Below are positions 1 through 6,046 of a DNA stretch of 6,046 nt, piece by piece. The first letter of the stretch is position 1. Every line of letters starts with the position of its first letter. A program made the translations under genes and the position numbers. Origin of the DNA: an uncultured Spartobacteria bacterium (GTDB lineage: Bacteria > Verrucomicrobiota > Verrucomicrobiia > Chthoniobacterales > Terrimicrobiaceae); assembly GCA_903915315.1 (NCBI GenBank), contig CAIWSO010000291.1:1-6046 (forward strand), given 5' to 3'. The notes under the pieces were generated by a model. It had not been told where the DNA came from. It ran no database searches and was given only the letters and a program-made list of their open reading frames with translations.

Positions 1-2
1 CG

Positions 3-1412
3 GATTGGGAGGCCAATACCGATTCGCAATCCGGCTTTGAATTCAAAGACGGGATGGCTGTGCCGACCGCCCCGTCGGCCACGATTCGTAGCAAGGTCAA
101 GGCGTTCGACCAAAAGCAATCCGCGCGCTCACTCGTGGTGTCGCAATCTCCCGTGTGGGACAACTGGACGGCCGTCCCGAACATCGCCCCCGCGAGCCTT
201 GGAGACGCTCCGGTTCTGCTGACCAAGGGCCCTGACGACTATTGGATTTTCGGGCTGTATGGGGACAAAAAACCTGCGAAAGATTTCACTCCCAAGGAAG
301 CGAAGCTGGAAGGATTTGATGTGCCTCTCCAAACAACGCAATGGCCGAATCAATTCAATGCCCCCGGTGGCTTGAAAAAATCCCTCGGTGGCTACCATGC
401 CTGGCAGAGTCGCGACATGGTGAATTGGGTTCACCACGGTCCGGTTGCAGAACAGCGTTCGAGATGGATGACGACCGCCGAGTTCGTTGATGGGAAGGCT
501 TACCTTTATTATGATTTTCCCAACGACCAAGACCCTCACTTGTATATCGACGAGGACCTCACGGACGGAAAGCCCGGCAAGGATGTTGGACTGGTCTTCA
601 AAAGTCCCTTCAACGGGTCCGATTGCGCGCTCATTCGGGATTTGGATGGCAAGTTCCACCTGATCTCCGAGAACTGGAGCCCCATCAATGCCTCCAAGCA
701 CGCGTGGGATTCACCTCTGGCCAGCCACGCCGTCAGCGCGGATGGTCTTGGCAATTTCAAACTCTTGGAGCCGGCCGTCGATCAGCGCACCAAGCCGACC
801 GGCAAAATGGCCAAACACTACCATCCGCATTGGACCAAAGAGGATCCCAAAAACTTCCCGATAAATGTGGCCGAGTATGAAATCCACGAGCCCGAACAAA
901 ACGCCTATGGCGATTGGGCGGCGATTTCGATCGGTGGGCAATATTATCTCTTCGCCGACTTCGAACCAGCGGGCGCTGCAAGTCAGAAGGACATGCAGAT
1001 CGCACGGTTCACCTCCTCGGATATCAACAAGCCTTTCACCTTTTGCGGAAGCTTCGGTAGCGGCCATCCCGACCCCGATATTTGCTTCGCCGAAGGGCGA
1101 TTCTACCTGATCAACCAGACGAGCAAGGATTACATCAGCTCTGGACCTTGGGTGGAACGCGTCGAGGCGCGGGTGGGGGTCGATACCGACAAGGACGGCC
1201 AAATCAACGAGTGGACGCCGTGGCAAGAAGTCCACGAGAAATACGATTACATTCCCGGATTCGCCAAACAAGTCGCCAAGAAACCAGCTGCACTGGATCT
1301 CTCAAAGCTGCCGGCGGGATATGGATTCCAGATCGAGTTGAAAACGACCGACACCACCGAGAACAAGGTCAAGCCGATCTTGGACAAGCTCGCCCTCTCA
1401 TTTGTGGAGTAA
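3..1412 (+). CDS. Five-bladed beta-propeller glycoside hydrolase-like protein (GH43/GH117-like), 5' end outside window
   Basis: The frame is open from base 3 to a TAA at 1410-1412, so 469 residues are visible and the true start lies upstream. The ATG at 54 is only an internal Met (residue 18, in KDGMAV). Residues about 65-380 show repeating propeller-blade patterns: GDAPVLL then YWIFGLYGD, TTAEFVDGKAYLYYD, SDCALIRDLDGKFHLI, WAAISIGGQYYLFADFEP and HPDPDICFAEGRFYLI. Candidate catalytic acids, chosen by position in blades, are D68, E160, D207 and E296; H355 and D357 in GHPDPDI are notable because GH117 enzymes use a His as general acid. Near the C-terminus VDTDKDGQINEW resembles a calcium-binding DxDxDG loop. 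The GH43/GH117-type fold is inferred from this pattern; family and substrate are not determined, and a non-catalytic homologue is possible. It lies 29 nt upstream of the fucosidase, in probable co-transcription. Confidence 0.72.
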   Translation, partial: DWEANTDSQSGFEFKDGMAVPTAPSATIRSKVKAFDQKQSARSLVVSQSPVWDNWTAVPNIAPASLGDAPVLLTKGPDDYWIFGLYGDKKPAKDFTPKEAKLEGFDVPLQTTQWPNQFNAPGGLKKSLGGYHAWQSRDMVNWVHHGPVAEQRSRWMTTAEFVDGKAYLYYDFPNDQDPHLYIDEDLTDGKPGKDVGLVFKSPFNGSDCALIRDLDGKFHLISENWSPINASKHAWDSPLASHAVSADGLGNFKLLEPAVDQRTKPTGKMAKHYHPHWTKEDPKNFPINVAEYEIHEPEQNAYGDWAAISIGGQYYLFADFEPAGAASQKDMQIARFTSSDINKPFTFCGSFGSGHPDPDICFAEGRFYLINQTSKDYISSGPWVERVEARVGVDTDKDGQINEWTPWQEVHEKYDYIPGFAKQVAKKPAALDLSKLPAGYGFQIELKTTDTTENKVKPILDKLALSFVE

Positions 1413-1441
1413 AAAACCTAGCCATGCTTCGCCAAAACAAC

Positions 1442-3037
1442 ATGAAACCCGTCATCGTATTTTGCCTCTCCGCGTGGTTGGCTTGCCTTCCCGCCCGCGC
1501 TGCGGATCCCTACGACGGCTCGTGGGAATCCCTTCAGAAAATGCCGGTTCCGGCGTGGTTCGATGATGGGAAGATCGGCATCTTCATTCACTGGGGACCC
1601 TACAGCGTGCTGGGCTACATAAAGGGCGACCGAGGTTATGCCGAGCAGGTTCCAAAGGCGATCTACTCCGACCCCAAGCATCTCTATCCCTTGCTGAAGC
1701 AGCGCTTCGGAGCCGCGCCGCCCGAGTTTGGCTACAAGGATATGGTGAATCATTTCAAGGCCGAGAAGTGGGATCCCGAGGCCTGGGCGACGCTTTTTGA
1801 GGAAGTCGGGGCCAAGTATGTGGTGCTCACCGCCGAGCACCACGATGGCTGGGCGAACTGGGATTCCGACCTCACCCCGTGGAATGCGATGGACAAAGGG
1901 CCTAAGCGTGACCTCGTGGGCGACCTCGGCGCGGCCGTCCGCAAACGCGGGCTCAAATACGCGCCGTCCACCCATCGCGAGCGCCACCACATGTATTTCA
2001 GCTCGAAAAGCTATGTGGCCGATGGCGAGCCGTTTCCCGACATCGCTAAGGAGATCGAGCTCAACCCCGAGGCGGCTTCGCTCTACGGCCCCTTCGATCT
2101 GAATAAGGCCTTTGCGGACGACTATGTGGCCCGCTGGAAGGAAATCGAAAAAAAATACCAACCCGATTTTCTCTGGATCGACGACATCCCGCTTTGGACG
2201 AGGGACGGGAACAAGGTGCCGCAAGGAATCGCCAAGCCCGAAATCCAATATTTCTACGATCAGCTCCGCCTCATGATCACGGATTTCATGAACGACGGTG
2301 CGCGGCGCGGCCAACCCGTCTATCTCAACAACAAGGGTGGCAAACTGAACTGGCCCGAGGGCGTCGGTTGCCGCGAAAAAGACAATCTTCGACTCGCGCA
2401 ACTCGGTCCGAAGTGGCAAAGCTGCACGACCTTTGGAACCTCTTTCGGTTACTTGGCGGCGGAGGAAGCGGACGACTACCCGCATAAGAAAAAAAACGCT
2501 GGCGAGGTGATCCATGAAATGATCGAGGTCGTCAGCCGCAACGGGAATTTCTTGATCAATATTGGCCCGCGTGCGGATGGCACCATTCCCGAGTGGCAGG
2601 TCGAGCGCCTCCGCGCCATGGGCGACTGGCTCAAGATCAACGGCGCAGCCATCTACGGCTCGCGCTACTGGCACACAACGAGCCAAAAGAACGGCCACCT
2701 GGCCTTCACCACAAATGGCAAAAAACTTTACGCCATCTGTCTGGAAAAGCCCGCACCCTTCACGATCGAGGCCACCAAAGGCTGGACAGCCGCCGATGTG
2801 GAATCCGTCCGACTCCTCGGCGCGGAGGGAAAAGTCGAGTGGGCCATTGATGAGAACGGGCTTCGCATCACCCCGCCCGCCGACCTCGGTGCGTCCCAAC
2901 ACGCCTGGGCCTTTGAGATCCTCACCGATAAAGAGCAGCACACCCCGGCAGATCTTGGCGCGGACCTCAAAGAAAAACGCCGGAGTGAAATCCACAGCGA
3001 AGATTCCACCGACTACTCCGACGAGAAGAAGAAATGA
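1442..3037 (+). CDS. Secreted GH29 alpha-L-fucosidase
   Basis: 531 residues. GH29 enzymes release alpha-L-fucose with retention of configuration. A signal peptide is visible (MKPVIVFCLSAWLACLPARA, cleavage likely after ARA), so it acts outside the cytoplasm. Family hallmarks in order: IGIFIHWGPYS (H50), LTAEHHDGW (H133, H134), APSTHRERHHMYF, PDFLWIDD with D247 as the expected nucleophile, NFLINIGPRADGTIP, then LKINGAAIYGSRYW. A C-terminal beta-sandwich follows to about residue 493. Residues 494-531 form a very charged tail (ending STDYSDEKKK) that looks unlike the fold. The start at 1442 is preferred because it gives a compact signal peptide and its context (ACAAC then ATGAAA) resembles the start at 6039. 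ATG 1424 would add six residues and cannot be excluded; neither has a well-spaced Shine-Dalgarno. The acid/base residue is not assigned. Family call is secure; linkage specificity is not. Confidence 0.95.
   Translation: MKPVIVFCLSAWLACLPARAADPYDGSWESLQKMPVPAWFDDGKIGIFIHWGPYSVLGYIKGDRGYAEQVPKAIYSDPKHLYPLLKQRFGAAPPEFGYKDMVNHFKAEKWDPEAWATLFEEVGAKYVVLTAEHHDGWANWDSDLTPWNAMDKGPKRDLVGDLGAAVRKRGLKYAPSTHRERHHMYFSSKSYVADGEPFPDIAKEIELNPEAASLYGPFDLNKAFADDYVARWKEIEKKYQPDFLWIDDIPLWTRDGNKVPQGIAKPEIQYFYDQLRLMITDFMNDGARRGQPVYLNNKGGKLNWPEGVGCREKDNLRLAQLGPKWQSCTTFGTSFGYLAAEEADDYPHKKKNAGEVIHEMIEVVSRNGNFLINIGPRADGTIPEWQVERLRAMGDWLKINGAAIYGSRYWHTTSQKNGHLAFTTNGKKLYAICLEKPAPFTIEATKGWTAADVESVRLLGAEGKVEWAIDENGLRITPPADLGASQHAWAFEILTDKEQHTPADLGADLKEKRRSEIHSEDSTDYSDEKKK
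3020..3037 (+). promoter_or_regulatory. ATGA stop/start junction, fucosidase to sulfatase, with purine-rich leader
   Basis: GAGAAGAAGAA directly precedes ATG 3034, whose last two bases begin the fucosidase TGA (3035-3037). Such overlaps typically allow translational coupling. This is the main argument for the upstream sulfatase start; it is weakened because the purines also encode the Lys-rich fucosidase tail and the codons after 3034 run straight into a repeat element. Confidence 0.4.
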
Positions 3038-4893
3038 AGTCGATACGGCATACCCATCTCTCTTTGAAATTGGACTTTGCTTCACTAAAGAAGGGGGCAC
3101 GGCCGTCCCGGCCGTTTGGAGACTGGTTGAATGACTCGCTGCCATCGGCACCAAAGAACACGCCGACACACACAAGCGGGACGCCTGTGCCCCTCTCCAA
3201 AAATCCAAAATCAATCTGCTTTTGGTTCTGTTTGATCTTACCCTCTCTTCTTTCCTTGGGAGCCAGCGCCTTTGCGGTTGCTCCAGCGAACGAGGGTGGG
3301 GGACAGAAACGGCCGAACATCATTGTCCTCCTTTGCGACGACCTCGGCTACGGCGATGTGCAATGCCTCAATACCCAGCGCGGCAAAATCCCCACGCCGC
3401 ACCTCGATGCCTTGGCGAAGTCCGGGATGATTTTCACCGACGCCCATTCCGCCTCGTCGGTCTGCACGCCGACCCGCTACGGACTTATGACCGGGCGCTA
3501 CCCGTGGCGCACGACATTACAAAAAGGCGTCGTTCAAGGATTCGCTCCTGCTCTGATCTCGGCCGACCGCCCCACAGTGGCCAGTTTCCTGAAGTCCCAA
3601 GGCTACCACACAGCCATCCTCGGTAAGTGGCATCTCAACTTCCTCTACACCGATCCCAAGACCGGAGAAAAACTCGATGAACGCAAGGTTCCGCGCGGCC
3701 TCGCTCCCGTCGGCTCGAAAATTCCCGACGGACCCACCAGCCGCGGATTCGACTACTTCCATGGGTTTCACCATGCCAGAGACATGGAGTGCGTGATCGA
3801 AAACGACGCCGTGGTCGAGCATGACGATCCCATCAACATGCTGCCCCGCCTCACCAAAAAAGCGGTGGCCTACCTCGATGAGCGAGCTAAGGACAAGGGT
3901 GCGCCATTTTTTCTCTATCTGCCCTACGGATCACCCCACGCCCCCATCGTTCCTGGCAAGGAATGGCAGGGCAAGAGCGGCATCAATCCCTATGCCGATT
4001 TCGTGATGCAAAACGACGACTCGGTCGGACAAATCCTCGCAGCGCTTGGAAAAAACGGCCAGCGCGAGAACACGCTCATCCTTTTCAGCTCCGACAACGG
4101 TTGCTCGGCAAAAAATGCCAACGCCAAAGAACTCAACAAGCACGCTCACTTCCCCAGCGCGGGATACCGGGGCTACAAAACGGAACTCTGGGAAGGCGGC
4201 CACCGCGTGCCGTTCCTTGCAAGCTGGCCCGCCCGCATCCAGCCGGGGAGCAGCAACGATAGCACCATTTGCTTGAACGACCTCTTCGCCACCTGCGCGG
4301 AATTGCTCGGCGTGAAAACGCCTGCCAACAGCTGCGAAGACAGCGTGAGTTTCCTTCCTGCATTCCAGAACAAGCCGATCAGCAGCACCCGCAAGGGAAT
4401 TGTGCATCACTCGGTGAGCGGATTTTTCTCCTATCGGCTTGGCGATTGGAAACTCCTGCTTGCGCGGGATGGAGGCGCGCAATCGGAGAGAAAAAAATCT
4501 TCAAACTCAAAACTCCCCGAAACCCAGCTTTACAACCTCGCCAAGGATCCCGCCGAAAAAGCCAACCTCTACGAGACAAACCCAACGAAAGCCGACGAGC
4601 TCCTCGCCGCGCTGAAAAACGACATCCACCGCGGCCGAAGCACAGACGGACCCGAATCCGCCAACGACATCGACCAGATCGTCCTTTGGAAATCCGCTGG
4701 GAGAGCCACTTGGAAACTCGATGTGATCAAACCCGGCGACTATCATGTCGACCTCACCTATGCCGGTGAGAACCCTCTCGTTTGGAGCGTGGGATGCCTC
4801 GACAGCAACCTCGAGACAGCCAGAATCAAGTCCCCTCGTCTCACGCCAGTCACAAATCTTTCACTAGCCAGCCATACATCCATAAGCCGATGA
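3034..4893 (+). CDS. Secreted S1-family sulfatase (Cys-type) with short C-terminal accessory module
   Basis: 619 residues from ATG 3034. S1 sulfatases hydrolyse sulfate esters using formylglycine made from Cys. Visible features: NIIVLLCDDLGYGD (D102, D103, calcium), SVCTPTRYGLMTGR (C144 is the formylglycine precursor), GKWHL (K198, H200), GSPHAP (H302), SSDNG (D354, N355) and YKTELWEGGHRVP (K382). All the usual catalytic and metal-binding positions are present, so it should be active if matured; no maturase gene is in the window. The start is uncertain. ATG 3034 overlaps the fucosidase stop (ATGA) after purine-rich GAGAAGAAG, but places 56 residues, largely encoded by an inverted-repeat element, before the hydrophobic stretch SICFWFCLILPSLLSLGASAFA. 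GTG 3187 would give a normal signal peptide (MPLSKNPK, then the hydrophobic core, AFA cleavage) and TTG 3223 a very short one. Residues about 544-606 are a small beta-rich module (LDVIKPGDYHVDLTYAGENP). The S1 subfamily was not assigned. Confidence 0.93.
   Translation: MKSIRHTHLSLKLDFASLKKGARPSRPFGDWLNDSLPSAPKNTPTHTSGTPVPLSKNPKSICFWFCLILPSLLSLGASAFAVAPANEGGGQKRPNIIVLLCDDLGYGDVQCLNTQRGKIPTPHLDALAKSGMIFTDAHSASSVCTPTRYGLMTGRYPWRTTLQKGVVQGFAPALISADRPTVASFLKSQGYHTAILGKWHLNFLYTDPKTGEKLDERKVPRGLAPVGSKIPDGPTSRGFDYFHGFHHARDMECVIENDAVVEHDDPINMLPRLTKKAVAYLDERAKDKGAPFFLYLPYGSPHAPIVPGKEWQGKSGINPYADFVMQNDDSVGQILAALGKNGQRENTLILFSSDNGCSAKNANAKELNKHAHFPSAGYRGYKTELWEGGHRVPFLASWPARIQPGSSNDSTICLNDLFATCAELLGVKTPANSCEDSVSFLPAFQNKPISSTRKGIVHHSVSGFFSYRLGDWKLLLARDGGAQSERKKSSNSKLPETQLYNLAKDPAEKANLYETNPTKADELLAALKNDIHRGRSTDGPESANDIDQIVLWKSAGRATWKLDVIKPGDYHVDLTYAGENPLVWSVGCLDSNLETARIKSPRLTPVTNLSLASHTSISR
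3093..3194. repeat. Short interspersed inverted-repeat element (MITE/REP-like), about 102 bp
   Basis: The ends are imperfect terminal inverted repeats: 3093-3110 (GGGGGCACGGCCGTCCCG) matches the reverse complement of 3177-3194 (AGGGGCACAGGCGTCCCG) at 15 of 18 positions. It carries no gene of its own. Read on the minus strand it yields peptides such as GTGVPLVC and GRDGRAP, and on the plus strand GTAVPAV; I recall similar odd peptides from spurious ORFs in Verrucomicrobiota and Planctomycetota genomes, which suggests a dispersed family. No target-site duplication is obvious. It sits between the fucosidase end and the sulfatase signal peptide, and is open in the sulfatase frame. Copy number cannot be judged from one window. 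Confidence 0.6.
3099..3115. repeat. Perfect 6-bp hairpin at the left end of the repeat element
   Basis: ACGGCC (3099-3104) pairs with GGCCGT (3110-3115) around the 5-nt loop GTCCC. There is no following T-run, so it is not a canonical intrinsic terminator. In RNA it could form a small stem between the fucosidase and sulfatase coding regions and might affect mRNA stability or translation; that is inference. Confidence 0.5.
4890..4893 (+). promoter_or_regulatory. ATGA stop/start overlap, sulfatase to GHL15-like gene
   Basis: ATG 4890-4892 overlaps TGA 4891-4893. No Shine-Dalgarno is visible just upstream (CATCCATAAGCCG), so the downstream gene probably depends on ribosomes finishing the sulfatase. 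This supports a single transcript for the two genes. Confidence 0.55.
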
Positions 4894-6017
4894 GTATCAT
4901 GATGACATCCTTGGTTCTCCTGCTCGCCGCCCTCATGCTACCGGCGCATGCCGCCGAACGGGCATCCACCTTGCGCCCCGCGTTCTCGTGGGACAAGATT
5001 CCTGTTTATCAGATGTTTGGCGATGGCACGCGTCTCCTCAACGATGCCGAGCTCAGCAGCATCGCCGCCAGCTCGGATTTTGTCTGCATTGAGAAGAGCC
5101 ACGGCTTTAAGGAACTGGGTTGCGCGAAGCTCGCGGCGGCGCGGGAGATTGCACGCTTCAAGGAGACCGATCCCAAGACAACCTGCCTGCTTTATTTCAA
5201 CTCGGCCTATGCCTATCCGTTCACGACCGACTCCCGTGTTTTCGGCAGGAATGTCATTGGGGAGCCCTTCCGGTCCTTTCTGCTTCTTGATCCGCAAACC
5301 GGCGAGCTCCTGCGCCGCGACCGCGTTCCGATGTTTGATGTTCTGAAACCCGAATTCCGCAACTGGTGGGCGGAAACCGTCGGTAAAGGCGTCCGCGAAT
5401 CCGGAGCCGACGGGCTGTTCGTTGACCAGATGCATGGATTTGCCTACCACCGCCCGCGGCAGAGATCGGAAGTGGACGCCGCCCAAGCCGAAATGATGCG
5501 CATGGCGAAGACGGCCATCGGCCCAGAGAAAATCCTGCTGCTCAACAACGGCGCGCACATCCCCGCATTGTTTGAAATCGGAGATGCCTTCATGTTTGAA
5601 CATTTCAAGGCCGACCAACTCACCAAGGAAGCCATCGTCGCGGATTGGGATCTTATGAAAAAGATCTCCGCCGCCGGTAAGATCGCTGTTTGGCGCATCG
5701 GCGTGAATAAGGAACCCGAGGGGGCAAAGTGTGTCAGCGCGGCCGAATTCGAAAAGTTCGCGCGCGAGCGGCTTCCCTATCACCTTGCGGTCTTCCTCAT
5801 AGGTGCCCAGCCTTACTCGTATTTCCAATACGGCTGGGGCTGGACCCTCCAAAGCGGAAGCCTTGTGGAGTATCCTGAATTTTCCAAACCTCTGGGAGCG
5901 CCGAAAGGAGAAGCGACCCGCCCCGATCCCGCTGCCTGGACCTTCACCCGCGAGTTCGAACGAGCGAGTGTTCGCGTGGATCTCGAGACCGGTCAGTCTG
6001 AGATCATCTGGCATTGA
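4890..6017 (+). CDS. Secreted GHL15-like putative glycoside hydrolase
   Basis: 375 residues from ATG 4890, ending in tandem stops TGA TAA. The start overlaps the sulfatase stop (ATGA) and gives a signal peptide MSIMMTSLVLLLAALMLPAHA, cleaved after AHA; its n-region lacks a positive charge, and ATGs at 4899 and 4902 are alternatives. An in-frame ATG at 4782 is rejected as a start because it lies deep in the sulfatase. The body has the strand spacing of a TIM barrel: KIPVYQMFGDG, FVCIEKSHG (E68), CLLYFNSAYAYPF, GADGLFVDQMHGF (D179), ILLLNNGA, AFMFEHFK (E237), KIAVWRIGV and YSYFQYGWGW. Acids at strand ends (E68, D179, E237) are candidate catalytic residues. The opening and the FVDQ motif recall the Pfam family of putative glycosyl hydrolases GHL15, from memory and without a search. 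No activity is known to me for that family. Its place after a fucosidase and sulfatase suggests a role on the same glycan. Confidence 0.75.
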   Translation: MSIMMTSLVLLLAALMLPAHAAERASTLRPAFSWDKIPVYQMFGDGTRLLNDAELSSIAASSDFVCIEKSHGFKELGCAKLAAAREIARFKETDPKTTCLLYFNSAYAYPFTTDSRVFGRNVIGEPFRSFLLLDPQTGELLRRDRVPMFDVLKPEFRNWWAETVGKGVRESGADGLFVDQMHGFAYHRPRQRSEVDAAQAEMMRMAKTAIGPEKILLLNNGAHIPALFEIGDAFMFEHFKADQLTKEAIVADWDLMKKISAAGKIAVWRIGVNKEPEGAKCVSAAEFEKFARERLPYHLAVFLIGAQPYSYFQYGWGWTLQSGSLVEYPEFSKPLGAPKGEATRPDPAAWTFTREFERASVRVDLETGQSEIIWH

Positions 6018-6038
6018 TAAAAAAATAACCGCACAACC

Positions 6039-6046
6039 ATGAAAAC
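6039..6046 (+). CDS. Probable start of a further gene, cut by the window edge
   Basis: ATG AAA AC lies 21 nt after the TGA of the GHL15-like gene, preceded by CGCACAACC. A Met-Lys-Thr opening fits another signal peptide, and the spacing fits continuation of the same operon. Only two full codons are visible, so no product can be named and the call rests on context alone. Confidence 0.45.

Noticed and set aside
1082..1441. An upstream extension of the fucosidase to ATG 1082
   Set aside because: This part overlaps the end of the propeller gene in another frame, has unrelated Arg-rich composition, and would bury the signal peptide 120 residues inside.
2148..2155. Runs of eight A within the fucosidase (2148-2155 and 2489-2496) and seven A within the sulfatase (4491-4497) as programmed or mutational frameshift sites
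   Set aside because: The reading frame and family motifs continue unchanged on both sides of each run, and no alternative frame offers conserved sequence.
3099..3115. The 6-bp hairpin as an intrinsic terminator after the fucosidase
   Set aside because: The stem is short, no T-run follows, and the sulfatase appears to be translated from the same transcript.
1418..3214. A 598-residue open frame on the minus strand covering the whole fucosidase gene
   Set aside because: It mirrors a strongly conserved GH29 gene codon for codon, has no recognisable domain, and its beginning lies in the repeat element. High GC with biased third positions readily opens such antisense frames.
4782..4889. An upstream extension of the GHL15-like gene to ATG 4782
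   Set aside because: It lies inside the sulfatase C-terminus and would put 36 polar residues before the signal peptide. The ATGA junction at 4890 explains the start better.
4938..6014. A 358-residue open frame on the minus strand opposite the GHL15-like gene
   Set aside because: It shows no motif, signal peptide or fold pattern, while the + strand has a signal peptide and consistent barrel strands. It is an antisense shadow.
6018..6038. A terminator or promoter between the GHL15-like gene and the next start
   Set aside because: The 21 bases hold a second in-frame stop and an A-rich stretch, but no inverted repeat and no recognisable -35/-10 pair.

Overview
The window is a compact, one-directional run of carbohydrate-active genes, all on the + strand. 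It reads as the middle of a longer cluster, because the first gene enters from the left edge and a new start codon sits in the last 8 bases. Gene content (an exported GH29 fucosidase, an exported Cys-type S1 sulfatase, a beta-propeller hydrolase and a GHL15-like protein), the weak Shine-Dalgarno signals and the style of an interspersed repeat between two genes point to Verrucomicrobiota or, less likely, Planctomycetota or Lentisphaerota. This assignment is inferred from style and not from any marker gene.

Layout: (1) 3-1412, the 3' part of a five-bladed beta-propeller glycoside-hydrolase-like protein (GH43/GH117-like fold). (2) 1442-3037, a secreted GH29 alpha-L-fucosidase with an unusual charged C-terminal tail. 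(3) 3034-4893, a secreted sulfatase with a complete formylglycine motif (CTPTR). Its 5' end contains a short inverted-repeat element at 3093-3194, and its C-terminal accessory module looks shortened. (4) 4890-6017, a secreted protein resembling the uncharacterised putative glycoside hydrolase family GHL15. (5) 6039-6046, the first codons of a probable next gene. Gaps are 29 nt between 1 and 2, ATGA overlaps at 2/3 and 3/4, and 21 nt between 4 and 5. No gene-free stretch exceeds 300 bases, and no promoter, terminator, tRNA, rRNA or CRISPR was seen.

Working together, the genes suggest extracytoplasmic breakdown of a sulfated, fucose-containing polysaccharide or glycoprotein glycan. The sulfatase would remove sulfate, GH29 would release terminal fucose, and the propeller protein and GHL15-like protein would cut other linkages. 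The substrate itself cannot be read from the sequence. The most noteworthy points are the repeat that has become part of the sulfatase reading frame, the apparent in-frame loss within the sulfatase C-terminal module, and the two hydrolase-like proteins of unassigned specificity flanking the recognisable enzymes.
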